Translations under genes and position numbers: made by a program
Shown here: one piece after another, positions 1 to 8,787 of the stretch
Numbering within the stretch: position 1 is the stretch's first letter
Layout of the letters: every line of letters begins with the position of its first letter
Assembly: GCA_944391855.1 (NCBI GenBank)
Contig: CALXVB010000009.1
Span: forward strand, 1-49,007
DNA from: an uncultured Clostridia bacterium
GTDB lineage: Bacteria; Bacillota; Clostridia; TANB77; CAG-508
Direction of reading: 5' to 3'
DNA: 49,007 nt
The notes under the pieces: model-generated
Databases searched by the model: none
What the model was told of the DNA's origin: nothing
The model's input: only the letters and a program-made list of their open reading frames with translations

Positions 1-213
1 CAACTGTGATAACTAATTTTGAAGATATTAATACTTCTAAAAATAGTTCTACCGTTACGAAAAGTAACATCGGTACATAAAGATGTAAGTGAACGATTGC
101 AAAAAATAAGCCCTTATTTGGCTTCAGAAGTAAGAAGTGTTTTAGATGAAAATAAAGCTGAAAGGCACATTAGAGGAGGAATGGCAACTAAGATGAAATA
201 CAAGCATGAATAA
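1..213 (+). pseudogene. decayed SpoIIID-like regulator, 3' part only
   Basis: The last 45 or so codons (about 76-213) read as the C-terminal half of SpoIIID, a small sporulation DNA-binding protein: HKDVSERL, then NKAERHIRGGMATK, which matches the intact paralogue at 25757-26014. Upstream the reading frame is closed by TGA TAA at 7-12. The helix-turn-helix part is only dimly visible in another frame (TV, nine residues, SK..STV from about position 3) and does not join cleanly. No ribosome site precedes the ATG at 19. Codon use is AT-rich like the surrounding genes, unlike the GC-rich paralogue. I read it as a dead native copy; sequence left of the window could change this. Confidence 0.55.
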
Positions 214-214
214 C

Positions 215-277
215 TGGAACAAGGGGACACACAATTCGTTTCAAAAGTGAAACGAATTGTGTGTCCCCTTTGTTCCA
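215..277. repeat. GGGGACA-core palindromic repeat, GGAACA-arm type
   Basis: Long hairpin: the left arm runs from TGGAACA through GGGGACACACA to CGTTTC, a 6-base loop follows, and the right arm is its complement with one extra T. It lies 5 bases downstream of the fabI stop codon (minus strand) and 1 base after the spoIIID relic. The same element in perfect form is at 12774-12837, with degenerate copies at 19311-19355 and 44864-44920. It could stop transcription in either direction, but a clean T-run is lacking. Confidence 0.8.
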
Positions 278-282
278 AAATC

Positions 283-1053
283 CTATATTCCCATTATGTT
301 ATATCCATTATCTGCATATATTACTTGACCAGTAATTGCTGAAGACATTTTGCTAAATAAAAATGATACTACGTCTCCTACTTCTTCTGTTGTAACATTT
401 CTTCTTAGTGGTGCTTTTTCCTCCACTACGTCTAATATACTTCCAAAATCTTTAATTCCTTTTGCTGAAAGTGTTTTTATTGGTCCTGCTGACACAGCAT
501 TTACTCTAATATTTTTCTTTCCTAGGTTATCTGCTAAATATCTAACACTTGTTTCTAGAGCTGCTTTAGCAACACCCATTACATTATATCCTGGAAGTAC
601 TTTTGTAGAACCATAATATGTTAATGAAACTAAACTTGCACCTTCATTTAGCATATCCAATTCGTCAGCTATTCTAGCTACTGCTACAAAAGAATATGCA
701 CTTACGTCATTTGCATGAGAAAATCCTTCTCTACTTGTTGTTATGAAGTCATTTCTTAAGTCCTCTGTATTAGCATGTGCTATACTATGTAATATTCCAT
801 CTAACTTTCCGTTTTCAGCTTTTATTTTCTCAAAACATTCTTTTATTGAATCATCACTTGAAGCATCACATGTATATGCTTTTGCATTTGGTATTTCTGA
901 TATTAATTCCTCTATTTTTTCTCTATTTTCCTCTCCCATGAAGGTAAATAGCACAGTTGCGCCATTATCAGCAGCTGATCTTGCAGCCCCCCATGCTATA
1001 CTCCATTTATTTCTAATTCCCATAATTAATATTTTTTTATTTTCTAATAACAT
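283..1053 (-). CDS. fabI: enoyl-ACP reductase FabI (NADH-type)
   Basis: Reduces enoyl-ACP in the last step of each fatty-acid elongation cycle. It is 256 residues, the usual FabI length, with the short-chain dehydrogenase fold: N-terminal nucleotide-binding GIRNKWSIAWG at 12-22, LHSIAHA at 88-94, and the FabI-type catalytic pair Tyr156 and Lys163 (YNVMGVAK). The start is an ATG with AAGGAGGAAAG just upstream. It is the last gene of the fab/acc cluster, separated from accA by a palindromic repeat. Many clostridia place the unrelated flavoenzyme FabK near the head of this cluster; here neither fabK nor acpP is present and FabI sits at the tail. Confidence 0.95.
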   Translation of the reverse strand: MLLENKKILIMGIRNKWSIAWGAARSAADNGATVLFTFMGEENREKIEELISEIPNAKAYTCDASSDDSIKECFEKIKAENGKLDGILHSIAHANTEDLRNDFITTSREGFSHANDVSAYSFVAVARIADELDMLNEGASLVSLTYYGSTKVLPGYNVMGVAKAALETSVRYLADNLGKKNIRVNAVSAGPIKTLSAKGIKDFGSILDVVEEKAPLRRNVTTEEVGDVVSFLFSKMSSAITGQVIYADNGYNIMGI

Positions 1054-1076
1054 TTTCTTTCCTCCTTATTTTTTAT

Positions 1077-1146
1077 ATTTACAAAAGGGGACGGGCTCAT
1101 TTTGTAAATTGCGTTTTGCAAAAATACTCCGTCCCTTTTTGTAAAT
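1077..1146. repeat. GGGGACG-core palindromic repeat with ATTTACAAAA arms
   Basis: Imperfect palindrome with outer arms ATTTACAAAA / TTTTTGTAAAT and an inner GGGGACGG / CCGTCCC core. It fills the accA-fabI gap; its right end touches the accA stop codon (1146-1148, minus strand). The core resembles the other repeats of the window but the outer arms differ. It could act as a processing or partial termination signal between accA and fabI. Confidence 0.7.
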
Positions 1147-1938
1147 TACATATTTCTAAATTTTTCATATCTGTTTTCTATTAATTCATCTCTTTCTAAT
1201 TTTTGCAAGTCTTTTGTAATAGCTACTATTCTCTTTTTCATGATTTCTGACATTTTTTCTATATCTGTTTTTGCGTTTCCATTAGGTTCTTTTAGCACTT
1301 CGTCTATAACACCTAATTTAAGTAAGTCTTTTGCTGTAAGCTTCATCTTTTCTGCTGCTTCTTCAGCTCTAGAACTATCTTTCCATAAAATACTTGCATA
1401 CCCCTCTGGTGAAAGTATTGAGTATACTGCGTTTTCAAGCATTAAAATTTTATCTCCTACACCTATCGCTAAGGCACCTCCACTTGAACCTTCTCCTATT
1501 ACTATTGCTATTATTGGTACTCTTAAATCAGACATTTCCATCAAGTTTCTAGCTATAGCTTCTCCTTGTCCTCTTTCTTCAGCACCTAGTCCTGGATATG
1601 CCCCTTTTGTATCTATAAAGGTTACAATAGGCCTTCCGAAATTTTTCTGCTTGTTTCATGAATCTTAATGCTTTTCTATATGCTTCAGGATTTGGCATGC
1701 CAAAGTTTCTTTCTATATTTTCTTTGGTATTTCTTCCTTTTTGCTCACCTATTATTGTATAGTTTTGTTTGCCAATATTTCCAAGTCCACATACAATAGA
1801 TTTATCATCTTTAAAATATCTATCTCCATGAAGCTCAATAAATTCATCAAATATATTTTCTATATAATCAATAGCAGTTGGTCTATCTGCTTCTCTTGCG
1901 ATTTTAACTCTATCCCATGCTGTAATTTTATTTGCCAT
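1146..1938 (-). CDS. accA: acetyl-CoA carboxylase carboxyltransferase alpha subunit, +1 frameshifted
   Basis: AccA, with AccD, transfers the carboxyl group from carboxybiotin to acetyl-CoA to give malonyl-CoA. The gene lies in two frames. Codons 1-100 from the ATG at 1938 (AAAGGAGGTAATAAAG upstream) end in QAEKF; the next zero-frame codon is CGG (1636-1638) and that frame stops 19 codons later. Skipping one base (the C of CGG) gives [16 protein letters not shown], the conserved AccA sequence, and the frame then runs to 1146 with [12 protein letters not shown] and [14 protein letters not shown] intact. The joined product would be about 263 residues, normal for the family. The ATG overlaps the end of accD by 11 bases. 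All catalytic-domain motifs are intact on both sides, so this does not look like a decaying gene. Programmed +1 shifting or a sequence error are the options; see findings. Confidence 0.85.
1636..1638 (-). other. candidate +1 frameshift site in accA (TTT CGG A)
   Basis: On the minus strand the zero frame reads AAA TTT CGG AAG and the functional product needs AAA TTT (C) GGA AGG, Lys-Phe-Gly-Arg. CGG is the in-frame codon at the break and the +1 codon is Gly GGA. A P-site tRNA-Phe could also slip from TTT to TTC, giving the same protein. The break is at codon 101. Confidence 0.6.
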
Positions 1939-2809
1939 CTTTATTACCTCCTTTATGAAGTAATATTAATTTGTATAAAGTTTCTTTCATATCTTTCCTA
2001 TTTACTATTTTATCTACAAATCCATGTTCTAATAAAAACTCTGCTGTTTGAAATCCTTCTGGTAAATCTTGCCCAATAGTCTGTTTTATAACTCTTTGGC
2101 CTGCAAATCCTATCATTGCCTTAGGTTCTGCTAAGATTATATCTCCTAAACTTGCAAAACTTGCTGTAACACCACCATAAGTTGGATCTGTAAGAACTGA
2201 AATATATAGATTTCCTGCTTTATTTAACTTTTTAACAGCCGCAGAAGTTTTCGCCATCTGCATCAAAGATACAATTCCTTCCTGCATTCTAGCACCACCA
2301 GAAGCACAAAATATGATAATAGGTAGATTTAATTCTATTGCTTTTTCTATAGAATAAGTAATTTTTTCTCCAACTACTTTCCCCATACTTCCCATCATGA
2401 AGTTACTGTCCATAACACATAGTACAACTTTTTCCGAATTAATTTTACCAATTCCACATTTCACAGCCTCATCTAAGCCCGTCTTTTCTCTTAAAGCTTC
2501 CAGCTTCTTTATATAATCATCCATTTCTAATGGATTATCTGTATCTAGTTGTAAATCAAACTCTTTAAATGTACCTTCATCTATTATGTGCTCAACTCTT
2601 CTTCTACTAGATAATCTAAAGTGATTTCCACAATTTGGACACACACTGTAGTTTTTATGTAAATCCTCTTTATATAGTATTTCCTTACATTTGCTACACT
2701 TAACCCATTTACCTACAGGTATATCACTTCGATGCTCTTCTTTTTCTTCTTTATCATTTTCATTATTATTATCATATTCAATTCTCTTCTTTATCTTATC
2801 AATAACCAT
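1928..2809 (-). CDS. accD: acetyl-CoA carboxylase carboxyltransferase beta subunit
   Basis: The partner of AccA in the carboxyltransferase half of acetyl-CoA carboxylase. It is 293 residues. The N-terminal zinc ribbon has Cys38, Cys41, Cys57 and Cys60 (KCSKC and CPNCG), followed by the crotonase-like carboxyltransferase domain with SGGARMQEG and YGGVTASFA. The first 30 residues are charged and low in complexity. ATG start with GGGAGG 7 bases upstream. The stop overlaps the accA start, suggesting translational coupling that helps keep the two subunits equal. Confidence 0.96.
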   Translation of the reverse strand: MVIDKIKKRIEYDNNNENDKEEKEEHRSDIPVGKWVKCSKCKEILYKEDLHKNYSVCPNCGNHFRLSSRRRVEHIIDEGTFKEFDLQLDTDNPLEMDDYIKKLEALREKTGLDEAVKCGIGKINSEKVVLCVMDSNFMMGSMGKVVGEKITYSIEKAIELNLPIIIFCASGGARMQEGIVSLMQMAKTSAAVKKLNKAGNLYISVLTDPTYGGVTASFASLGDIILAEPKAMIGFAGQRVIKQTIGQDLPEGFQTAEFLLEHGFVDKIVNRKDMKETLYKLILLHKGGNKDGK

Positions 2810-2852
2810 TTGTTATCCTCCCATGAATTATATCAAACAAAATCTATCCAAA

Positions 2853-2893
2853 CCTGTCCCTAAAGGTGACAAAAGTGGCAGTTTAGTGACAGG
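2853..2893. repeat. degenerate GACAGG-type palindromic repeat carrying the accC stop codon
   Basis: Hairpin with 12-base arms CCTGTCCCTAAA / TTTAGTGACAGG (one mismatch) and a 17-base loop, in the accC-accD gap. The accC stop codon (2883-2885, minus strand) lies inside the right arm, and AGTGACA repeats directly around it. It looks like a worn member of the window's GGGACA family. Confidence 0.5.
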
Positions 2894-4232
2894 CACTAAA
2901 GTGACATTCTATAAATGACGTGTCGTAATTGTTGTTTACGAAGTTTTCATTTGATAATATTCTAAATAAGAAGTCTATGTTTGTGTCTATTCCTTCTATG
3001 ACACATTCTTCTAGAGCTCTTTTCATTTTTGCTATTGCTGCATTTCTGTTTTCTGCATGTACTATTATTTTTGCTATCATTGAGTCATATACTGGTGGTA
3101 TTGTATAACCTGTATATACTGCTGTGTCTACTCTTACCCCATTTCCTCCTGGCAAGTTTAGTTCTATAATCTTTCCTGGACATGGTCTAAAGTTTTTGTC
3201 TGGGTTTTCTGCGTTTATTCTGCACTCAATAGCATGACCTCTTTGAACTATATCTTTTTGTGAAAAGCTTAAAGGCTCTCCTGATGCTATTTTTATTTGC
3301 TCTTTTACTATGTCTATTCCAGTTACCATTTCTGTTACTGGGTGTTCTACTTGGATTCTAGTATTCATCTCCATGAAATAAAAGTTTTTGTCTTTGTCTA
3401 CTAAAAATTCAATAGTTCCTGCATTTGTATAACCGGATGCTCTTACTGCTCTTATTGCTGCTTTTCCCATTTTTGCTCTTAGTTCTTCTGTAAGTATCAT
3501 TGATGGGCTTTCTTCTAATACTTTTTGATTTCTTCTTTGTACAGAACAGTCTCTTTCTCCTAAATGTACTACATTTCCTTGTTCGTCTGATAACACTTGC
3601 ATCTCAACATGTCTAGGGTTTACTATGAATTTTTCTATGTATATAGAATCATCATTAAATGATACTTTTGCTTCTTGCTTTACTAGGTTAAAAGCATTCT
3701 CCATTTCTGATTCAAACTCTACTTTTCTTATACCTTTTCCTCCACCGCCAGCAGATGCTTTAAGTAAAACTGGATACCCTATTTCTTTTGCACATTTTAG
3801 AGCATCTTTTACATTTTCAACGCATCCTTCTGAACCTGGTACTACCGGTACTTTTGCATTTTTCATTAATTCTTTACTATTTGATTTGTTTCCCATCATA
3901 TCAATAACTCTGTATGATGGTCCTATAAATTTTAAATTACTTTCTTCGCACATTTTTGCAAAACTTGCATTTTCAGACAAAAATCCAAATCCTGGATGCA
4001 CGCTGTCACAATTTGTTCTACAAGCTGCTTCTAATATATTTTGTATGTTTAAGTAGCTTTTGCTTGATGGTGCTGGCCCCACACATACAGCTTCGTCTGC
4101 AAGTTTTGTGTGAAGTGCTTCTTTGTCTGCTTCTGAATATATTGCTACTGTTTTTATATTCATTTCTTTACATGCTCTTATAATTCTTACAGCAATTTCT
4201 CCTCTGTTTGCAATTAAAACTTTTTTTAACAT
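2883..4232 (-). CDS. accC: acetyl-CoA carboxylase biotin carboxylase subunit
   Basis: Carboxylates the biotin on AccB using ATP and bicarbonate. It is 449 residues, a standard length. The N-terminal domain starts LKKVLIANRGEIAVRI; the ATP-grasp loop is KASAGGGGKGIRKV and the active-site strand EMNTRIQVEHPVTEMVTG. ATG start with GGAG 7 bases upstream. The final residues, about ECHFSACH, are encoded by an intergenic repeat that also provides the stop, so the original C-terminus was probably replaced or extended by repeat insertion. The next gene upstream in the operon, fabZ, is separated from accC by an opposite-strand gene. Confidence 0.96.
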   Translation of the reverse strand: MLKKVLIANRGEIAVRIIRACKEMNIKTVAIYSEADKEALHTKLADEAVCVGPAPSSKSYLNIQNILEAACRTNCDSVHPGFGFLSENASFAKMCEESNLKFIGPSYRVIDMMGNKSNSKELMKNAKVPVVPGSEGCVENVKDALKCAKEIGYPVLLKASAGGGGKGIRKVEFESEMENAFNLVKQEAKVSFNDDSIYIEKFIVNPRHVEMQVLSDEQGNVVHLGERDCSVQRRNQKVLEESPSMILTEELRAKMGKAAIRAVRASGYTNAGTIEFLVDKDKNFYFMEMNTRIQVEHPVTEMVTGIDIVKEQIKIASGEPLSFSQKDIVQRGHAIECRINAENPDKNFRPCPGKIIELNLPGGNGVRVDTAVYTGYTIPPVYDSMIAKIIVHAENRNAAIAKMKRALEECVIEGIDTNIDFLFRILSNENFVNNNYDTSFIECHFSACH

Positions 4233-4243
4233 TTGCTATCTCC

Positions 4244-4272
4244 TTGTATTTTTAAATTATTTGTGATACAAT
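4244..4272 (+). promoter_or_regulatory. sigma-A type promoter for the 112-codon gene
   Basis: TTGTAT (4244-4249), 17-base spacer, TACAAT (4267-4272), about 30 bases before the ATG at 4304. It overlaps the leader of accC on the other strand. Confidence 0.6.
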
Positions 4273-4303
4273 ATTACTCATTAACACTGAAAGGAGTGTT
4301 TTC

Positions 4304-4642
4304 ATGGAAAATGTTGCTATGTTTTTCTACTCGTCCGGTCAGGATGACGAACGGAATAGAGGTACAAAACCTCTATTCACAGTGTCCAACGGTCTCTCTG
4401 CTTTTTATCGCCTCGGCGTATTAAGTGAGAGATACAGGAACTGTCCAACTCGTATTCGGCTCATTGTTGAGCTCTGTAGGGAATTTTCTCTTTGCGAACA
4501 CAACGATTTGCCCAACTTCTTGGTCATTTCCCTTAAGGGTCACTACAGCCATCGCCTGCTTAAACAAACCATGGAAGAAATAGGATATCATATTCCCGTA
4601 AAACCCAATTGTTTGAGTTTCCATGCTTGGCGCGTACACTAA
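4304..4642 (+). CDS. unrecognised 112-residue protein, foreign base composition
   Basis: I do not recognise this protein. It starts MENVAMFFYSSGQDD, is mixed in charge, has four Cys, and has no obvious membrane segment. The start is supported by AAAGGAG before the ATG, a good promoter at 4244-4272 and a 12-base-pair stem-loop after the stop. Codon use is unlike the neighbours (CTC, CGC, TCC, GTC, ACC) and two codons are CGG, which AT-rich genes here never use in frame. It sits on the plus strand inside the minus-strand fab/acc cluster, so fabZ-to-accC transcripts must cross it antisense. This promoter-gene-terminator unit looks like a small horizontally acquired cassette. Confidence 0.65.
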   Translation: MENVAMFFYSSGQDDERNRGTKPLFTVSNGLSAFYRLGVLSERYRNCPTRIRLIVELCREFSLCEHNDLPNFLVISLKGHYSHRLLKQTMEEIGYHIPVKPNCLSFHAWRVH

Positions 4643-4668
4643 AGTAAACAAACTCGTTCAACATTTCG

Positions 4669-4700
4669 GCTTGGAGACAATATTTGTCTCCAAGCTCTTT
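4669..4700 (+). terminator. stem-loop terminator of the 112-codon gene
   Basis: A perfect 12-base stem (GCTTGGAGACAA / TTGTCTCCAAGC) with a TAT loop, followed on the plus strand by a T-rich run (CTCTTTGTATTTTT). On the minus strand no T-run follows, so the fab operon may read through. Confidence 0.6.
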
Positions 4701-4706
4701 GTATTT

Positions 4707-5129
4707 TTAAACTATTGCAAAGGTAAGTTCACCTTTAGCTGCAACTTTTCCGTCCACTGTTGCTATTGCTTCTCCAACTCCTACTGGTCCTTTTTGTTTT
4801 ATAATTTTTACTTCTAGTTTTAGTACATCTCCTGGTACTACTTGTTTTTTAAAACGAAGTTTGTCTATCCCACCAAATAGAGCATTTTTTCCTTTATTTT
4901 CTTCCATTGATAGTATTGCCACAGCACCTGTTTGTGCTAAAGCTTCTACAATTAAAACTCCTGGCATAATTGGGTTTCCAGGAAAATGACCTTGAAAATG
5001 TGGCTCATTTATACATACATTTTTGTATGCTACAGCACTTTCACCTGGCACATATTCTTCCACTCTATCTATCATTAAAAATGGTGGTCTTTGTGGAATT
5101 ATTTTCATTATTTCATTTATATCTAACAT
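4707..5129 (-). CDS. fabZ: 3-hydroxyacyl-ACP dehydratase FabZ
   Basis: Dehydrates 3-hydroxyacyl-ACP in the elongation cycle. The hot-dog fold signature is complete: PPFLMIDRV, then [20 protein letters not shown] with the catalytic His and Glu. I chose the ATG at 5129 ([17 protein letters not shown] 6 bases upstream), giving 140 residues. A longer reading from an upstream TTG at 5156 adds nine basic residues but has no ribosome site. Confidence 0.95.
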   Translation of the reverse strand: MLDINEIMKIIPQRPPFLMIDRVEEYVPGESAVAYKNVCINEPHFQGHFPGNPIMPGVLIVEALAQTGAVAILSMEENKGKNALFGGIDKLRFKKQVVPGDVLKLEVKIIKQKGPVGVGEAIATVDGKVAAKGELTFAIV

Positions 5130-5250
5130 GGTTCTCTTCCTTTCTTTATCTTTCAAAGAATCTTCGTTTTTCTAAAGTCAAAAAGAAACAAGTATTGCTA
5201 GGCAAAATTTGGTAATACCTAAAGCATTTATTTCTCTTTTTTCATTCGTT

Positions 5251-5709
5251 TTATTTAATTTTGAATAATGGTTTACCATAGTCTACCATTTCTCCATCTT
5301 TTACACATACTTCAGCTATTTCTCCATCAAATTCAGATTCTATCTCGTTCATTAATTTCATAGCTTCTACAATGCAAAGTATATCTCCTTTTTTTATTTT
5401 GCTGCCTACTTCTACATAAGGCTTAGCATCTGGAGAAGATTTTGAGTAAAAAGTACCAACCATTGGAGATTTTACTACTTTATATTCTTCTGAAGATTCC
5501 TTTTTATTCTCTATTACTTTTTCTTTGCTTTCTTCTACATTTTTTTCTGGTACAGTAATGTATTGAATTTCTTGTTTTGCTGGAAGCATAGTAGTAGTCT
5601 TATCTTTCTTCATACTTATTTTAATTCCATCTGGAAATTCTATGTTAAGTTCATCTATTTTTGAATTTCCCATATCATCAATTAATTTCTTTATATCCTC
5701 GTAATTCAT
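5251..5709 (-). CDS. accB: biotin carboxyl carrier protein of acetyl-CoA carboxylase
   Basis: Carries biotin between AccC and AccA/AccD. It is 152 residues: an N-terminal helical part, a charged linker rich in Glu and Lys at about 57-78, and the C-terminal biotinyl domain with EAMKLMNEIE, where Lys118 is the biotinylated residue. ATG with GGAG upstream; 15 bases separate it from fabF. The ligase that would load it is the BirA-type protein at 41349-41933. Confidence 0.96.
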   Translation of the reverse strand: MNYEDIKKLIDDMGNSKIDELNIEFPDGIKISMKKDKTTTMLPAKQEIQYITVPEKNVEESKEKVIENKKESSEEYKVVKSPMVGTFYSKSSPDAKPYVEVGSKIKKGDILCIVEAMKLMNEIESEFDGEIAEVCVKDGEMVDYGKPLFKIK

Positions 5710-5724
5710 TTTTTACTCCTCTAT

Positions 5725-6960
5725 TTATTCATATTTTTTAAATAATATAGTTGCATTATGTCCGCCAAATCCTAATGAATTTGACATTGCATATTTAACC
5801 TCTACTTTTCTTCCTTCGTTTGGAACAACGTCTAAGTCACATTCTTCATCTGGCACTTTATAATTTATTGTAGCTGGTACAAATCCTTCTTCAACTGATT
5901 TTGCACACACAACAGCTTCTACTCCCCCTGCTGCACCTAATAAATGTCCTGTATGACCTTTTGTCGAACTTACCATTACTTTGCTACTTGCCTCTCCTAA
6001 TGCTGTTTTTATAGCCTCTGTTTCGCAAGAATCATTTAAATGTGTTGAGGTTCCATGTGCATTTATGTATGTAATTTCTTCTGGCTTTACATTTGCTTCT
6101 TCCATAGCTATTTTCATAGCTCTTGCACCGCCTTCTCCTCCTGGCGCTGGTGAAGTTATATGATATGCATCAGAAGTTGCACCATATCCAACTACTTCTG
6201 CATATATTTTTGCATTTCTTGATTTTGCATGTTCTAATTCCTCTAGTATTACTATTCCTGCACCTTCTCCCATTACAAATCCGCTTCTTTCTTTATCAAA
6301 TGGAATACTTGCTCTATTTTTGTCTGTTGCTTGTGATAGTGCTTTTATATTAGTAAATCCAGCTATTCCTATAGGTGTTATAGCTGCTTCTGTACCACCT
6401 GATATAACTATGTCCTGATATCCATTTTTTATCATTCTAAAACTTTCACCTATACAATGTGTTCCTGATGCACAAGCAGTTACCATTGAAATTGATTCAC
6501 CTTTTGCACCTAATTCTATTGCAACATTTCCTGCTGCCATATTAGCTATATTCATTGGTATAAACATCGGACTTACTCTGTCTGGTCCTTTTTCGTGAAT
6601 GTTTGCCATTTCCTTTTCCATTGTTTCTAGTCCACCAATTCCTGAGCCTATTATTACTCCAACTCTTTCCATGTTTTCTTTTTCTTTATCTAATTTGCTA
6701 TCTTCCCATGCTTCTTTTGCTGCAATTATTGCAAATTGAGAAAAAGTATCTAATCTTTTTGCTGCTTTTCTGTCAAAATATTCTTCTGGATTATATCCTT
6801 TTACTTCTGCTGCTAATTTAACTTTAAAATTAGTAGTATCAAAATGTGTTATCTCATCAATTCCACATTTTCCTGCCTTTATTCCTTCCCAAAATTCTTT
6901 TGCATTATTTCCTATTGGAGTTATTGCCCCAAGTCCTGTTATAACTACTCTTCTTTCCAT
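5725..6960 (-). CDS. fabF: 3-oxoacyl-ACP synthase II FabF
   Basis: Condenses acyl-ACP with malonyl-ACP during elongation. It is 411 residues with the thiolase-fold active site: Cys163 in TACASGTH, His302 in NAHGTSTHLND and His339 in GHTGHLLGAAG. ATG start with AAAGGA upstream. A 108-base gap to fabG is where many relatives carry acpP; I see no ACP gene in it. Confidence 0.97.
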   Translation of the reverse strand: MERRVVITGLGAITPIGNNAKEFWEGIKAGKCGIDEITHFDTTNFKVKLAAEVKGYNPEEYFDRKAAKRLDTFSQFAIIAAKEAWEDSKLDKEKENMERVGVIIGSGIGGLETMEKEMANIHEKGPDRVSPMFIPMNIANMAAGNVAIELGAKGESISMVTACASGTHCIGESFRMIKNGYQDIVISGGTEAAITPIGIAGFTNIKALSQATDKNRASIPFDKERSGFVMGEGAGIVILEELEHAKSRNAKIYAEVVGYGATSDAYHITSPAPGGEGGARAMKIAMEEANVKPEEITYINAHGTSTHLNDSCETEAIKTALGEASSKVMVSSTKGHTGHLLGAAGGVEAVVCAKSVEEGFVPATINYKVPDEECDLDVVPNEGRKVEVKYAMSNSLGFGGHNATILFKKYE

Positions 6961-7068
6961 CTCTAAATTCCTTTCAAAATTTATAAATTTACTAACTTAT
7001 AATAAATTTTTCTTTTGTGTTTTTCTAAATTTTAACAACGCCAAAAGTAATTATCTTTCGAGTTTTGC

Positions 7069-7809
7069 CTACATTACCATTCCGCCATCAATATTAATAA
7101 CTTGGCCTGTTATATAGGAACTATCTTCTGATGCTAAAAATTTTACAACTTTTGCAACTTCTTTTGGAGTTCCCATTCTTCTTAATGGGATTTGTGCATT
7201 TATTCCTTCTTTTACTACTTCAGATAATACTTTTGTCATATCTGTATCTATAAATCCAGGTGCTATAGCGTTTACTAAAATATTTCTACTTGCTACTTCT
7301 TTTGCTAGGCTTTTTGTAAATCCTATTACACCTGCTTTAGATGCTGAATAATTAGTTTGGCCTGCATTTCCTGCAACACCTACTACTGATGAAACATTTA
7401 TAATTCTTCCTGCTTTTTGTTTTATCATATATGGAATTACATTTCTTGTTACATTAAATGTTCCTACTAAATTTATGTCTATTACTGCTTCAAAATCTTC
7501 TTTTTTCATTCTCATTATTAATCCATCTTTTGTAATACCCGCATTATTTACTAATACGTCTATTTTTCCAAACTTTTCTATAGTTTCTTTAACCATAGAT
7601 TCACATTGTTCAAAATTTGCAACGTCTGCCCCAACAAATTCGCATCTTACGCCCTTTGCTTCTATCTCTTTTTTTAAGTCTTCCATTCCATCTTGCATAC
7701 TTCTATAATTTACTGCTATATCAAATCCATTTTGTGCAAGTTCTAAGGCTATTTCCTTTCCAATTCCTCTTGTTGCACCTGTTATTAACGCTACTCTTCT
7801 TTCGCTCAT
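7069..7809 (-). CDS. fabG: 3-oxoacyl-ACP reductase FabG
   Basis: NADPH-dependent reduction of 3-oxoacyl-ACP. It is 246 residues, a short-chain dehydrogenase with TGATRGIG at 10-17, NNAG at 88-91, and the Ser141, Tyr154, Lys158 triad (YSASK). It ends in INIDGGMVM, typical of FabG. ATG start with AAAGGATG upstream; 22 bases after fabD. Confidence 0.97.
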   Translation of the reverse strand: MSERRVALITGATRGIGKEIALELAQNGFDIAVNYRSMQDGMEDLKKEIEAKGVRCEFVGADVANFEQCESMVKETIEKFGKIDVLVNNAGITKDGLIMRMKKEDFEAVIDINLVGTFNVTRNVIPYMIKQKAGRIINVSSVVGVAGNAGQTNYSASKAGVIGFTKSLAKEVASRNILVNAIAPGFIDTDMTKVLSEVVKEGINAQIPLRRMGTPKEVAKVVKFLASEDSSYITGQVINIDGGMVM

Positions 7810-7831
7810 TTTTTATTCATCCTTTCTATTT

Positions 7832-8770
7832 TTATTTTAAAGCTTGTAATGTGTTTTCCAATGTTTCTACATTTTCAATATTAAATACATTTACTTCTTT
7901 TTCTAATTTTTTACATACTTTTTTTACAAAACCTGATAATGTTTTGCCTGGTCCTATTTCTATAAATGTATCTACACCCATTTCTAACATTTTTTCAATA
8001 GATTTTCCAAACTTTACTGGATTCACAACATGATTTGATAATATTTCTACCATATTATCTTCTTTCTTATATTCTTCTCCATTTAAGTTCTTTATAATTG
8101 GTATGTTAAAGTCTTTAAAATCAATTTTTTCTAATTCTTTTTTTAGTTCTATTGATGCTGCTTGTAATTTTTCTGTATGAAATGGTCCACTAGTTTTTAA
8201 TTCTATTACTCTTTTTGCACCTAATTCTTTTGCATTTTCCATAGCTTTAGCTACTGCTTCTTTTTCTCCTGATACTACTACTTGCCCAGGGCAGTTATAA
8301 TTTACTGCTTTTACAAAGCCGTTTGTTACATTTTTGCAAGCTTCTTCTACTTTATTATCTTCTAATCCGATTATTGCAGCCATTGCCCAATTTCCTTTAG
8401 GTGCTAAATTTTGCATTAGCTTTCCCCTAATTCTTACTATTTTTGCCCCATCTTCTAAACTAATAGCACCTGCTGCGGTTAATGCACTATATTCTCCTAA
8501 ACTTAAACCTGCTGCCACAACTGGTTTTATTCCATTATTATTTAATATTTCTAATATTGCCATACTCATTGCATATATTGCTATTTGTGTATTTTCTGTT
8601 TTGTTAAGTTCTTCTTGCTTTTCTTCATATGTAAGTTTTTCAATATTTTCATTTAATACACTATCTATTATTTTATATACATTTCTTGCTTTTTCATATT
8701 TTTCATATATATCCTTTCCCATTCCAACTACTTGTGTTCCTTGTCCTGGAAAAATATATCCTATTTTCAT
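7832..8770 (-). CDS. fabD: malonyl-CoA:ACP transacylase FabD
   Basis: Moves malonyl from CoA to ACP. It is 312 residues: FPGQGTQ near 7-13, nucleophile Ser90 in GLSLGEYSAL, and His198 in GPFHTEKL. ATG start with GAGAGG upstream; 17 bases after fabH. The cluster makes malonyl-CoA (AccABCD) and uses it here, but the acceptor protein ACP is not encoded in the window. Confidence 0.96.
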   Translation of the reverse strand: MKIGYIFPGQGTQVVGMGKDIYEKYEKARNVYKIIDSVLNENIEKLTYEEKQEELNKTENTQIAIYAMSMAILEILNNNGIKPVVAAGLSLGEYSALTAAGAISLEDGAKIVRIRGKLMQNLAPKGNWAMAAIIGLEDNKVEEACKNVTNGFVKAVNYNCPGQVVVSGEKEAVAKAMENAKELGAKRVIELKTSGPFHTEKLQAASIELKKELEKIDFKDFNIPIIKNLNGEEYKKEDNMVEILSNHVVNPVKFGKSIEKMLEMGVDTFIEIGPGKTLSGFVKKVCKKLEKEVNVFNIENVETLENTLQALK

Positions 8771-8787
8771 AATGTACCTCTCTCCTT

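Noticed and set aside
43..90. Fourth CGG-type frameshift in the spoIIID relic
   Set aside because: The break here lies at ATC GGT with additional insertions and the upstream part is degenerate; it looks like ordinary decay and does not follow the CGG pattern.
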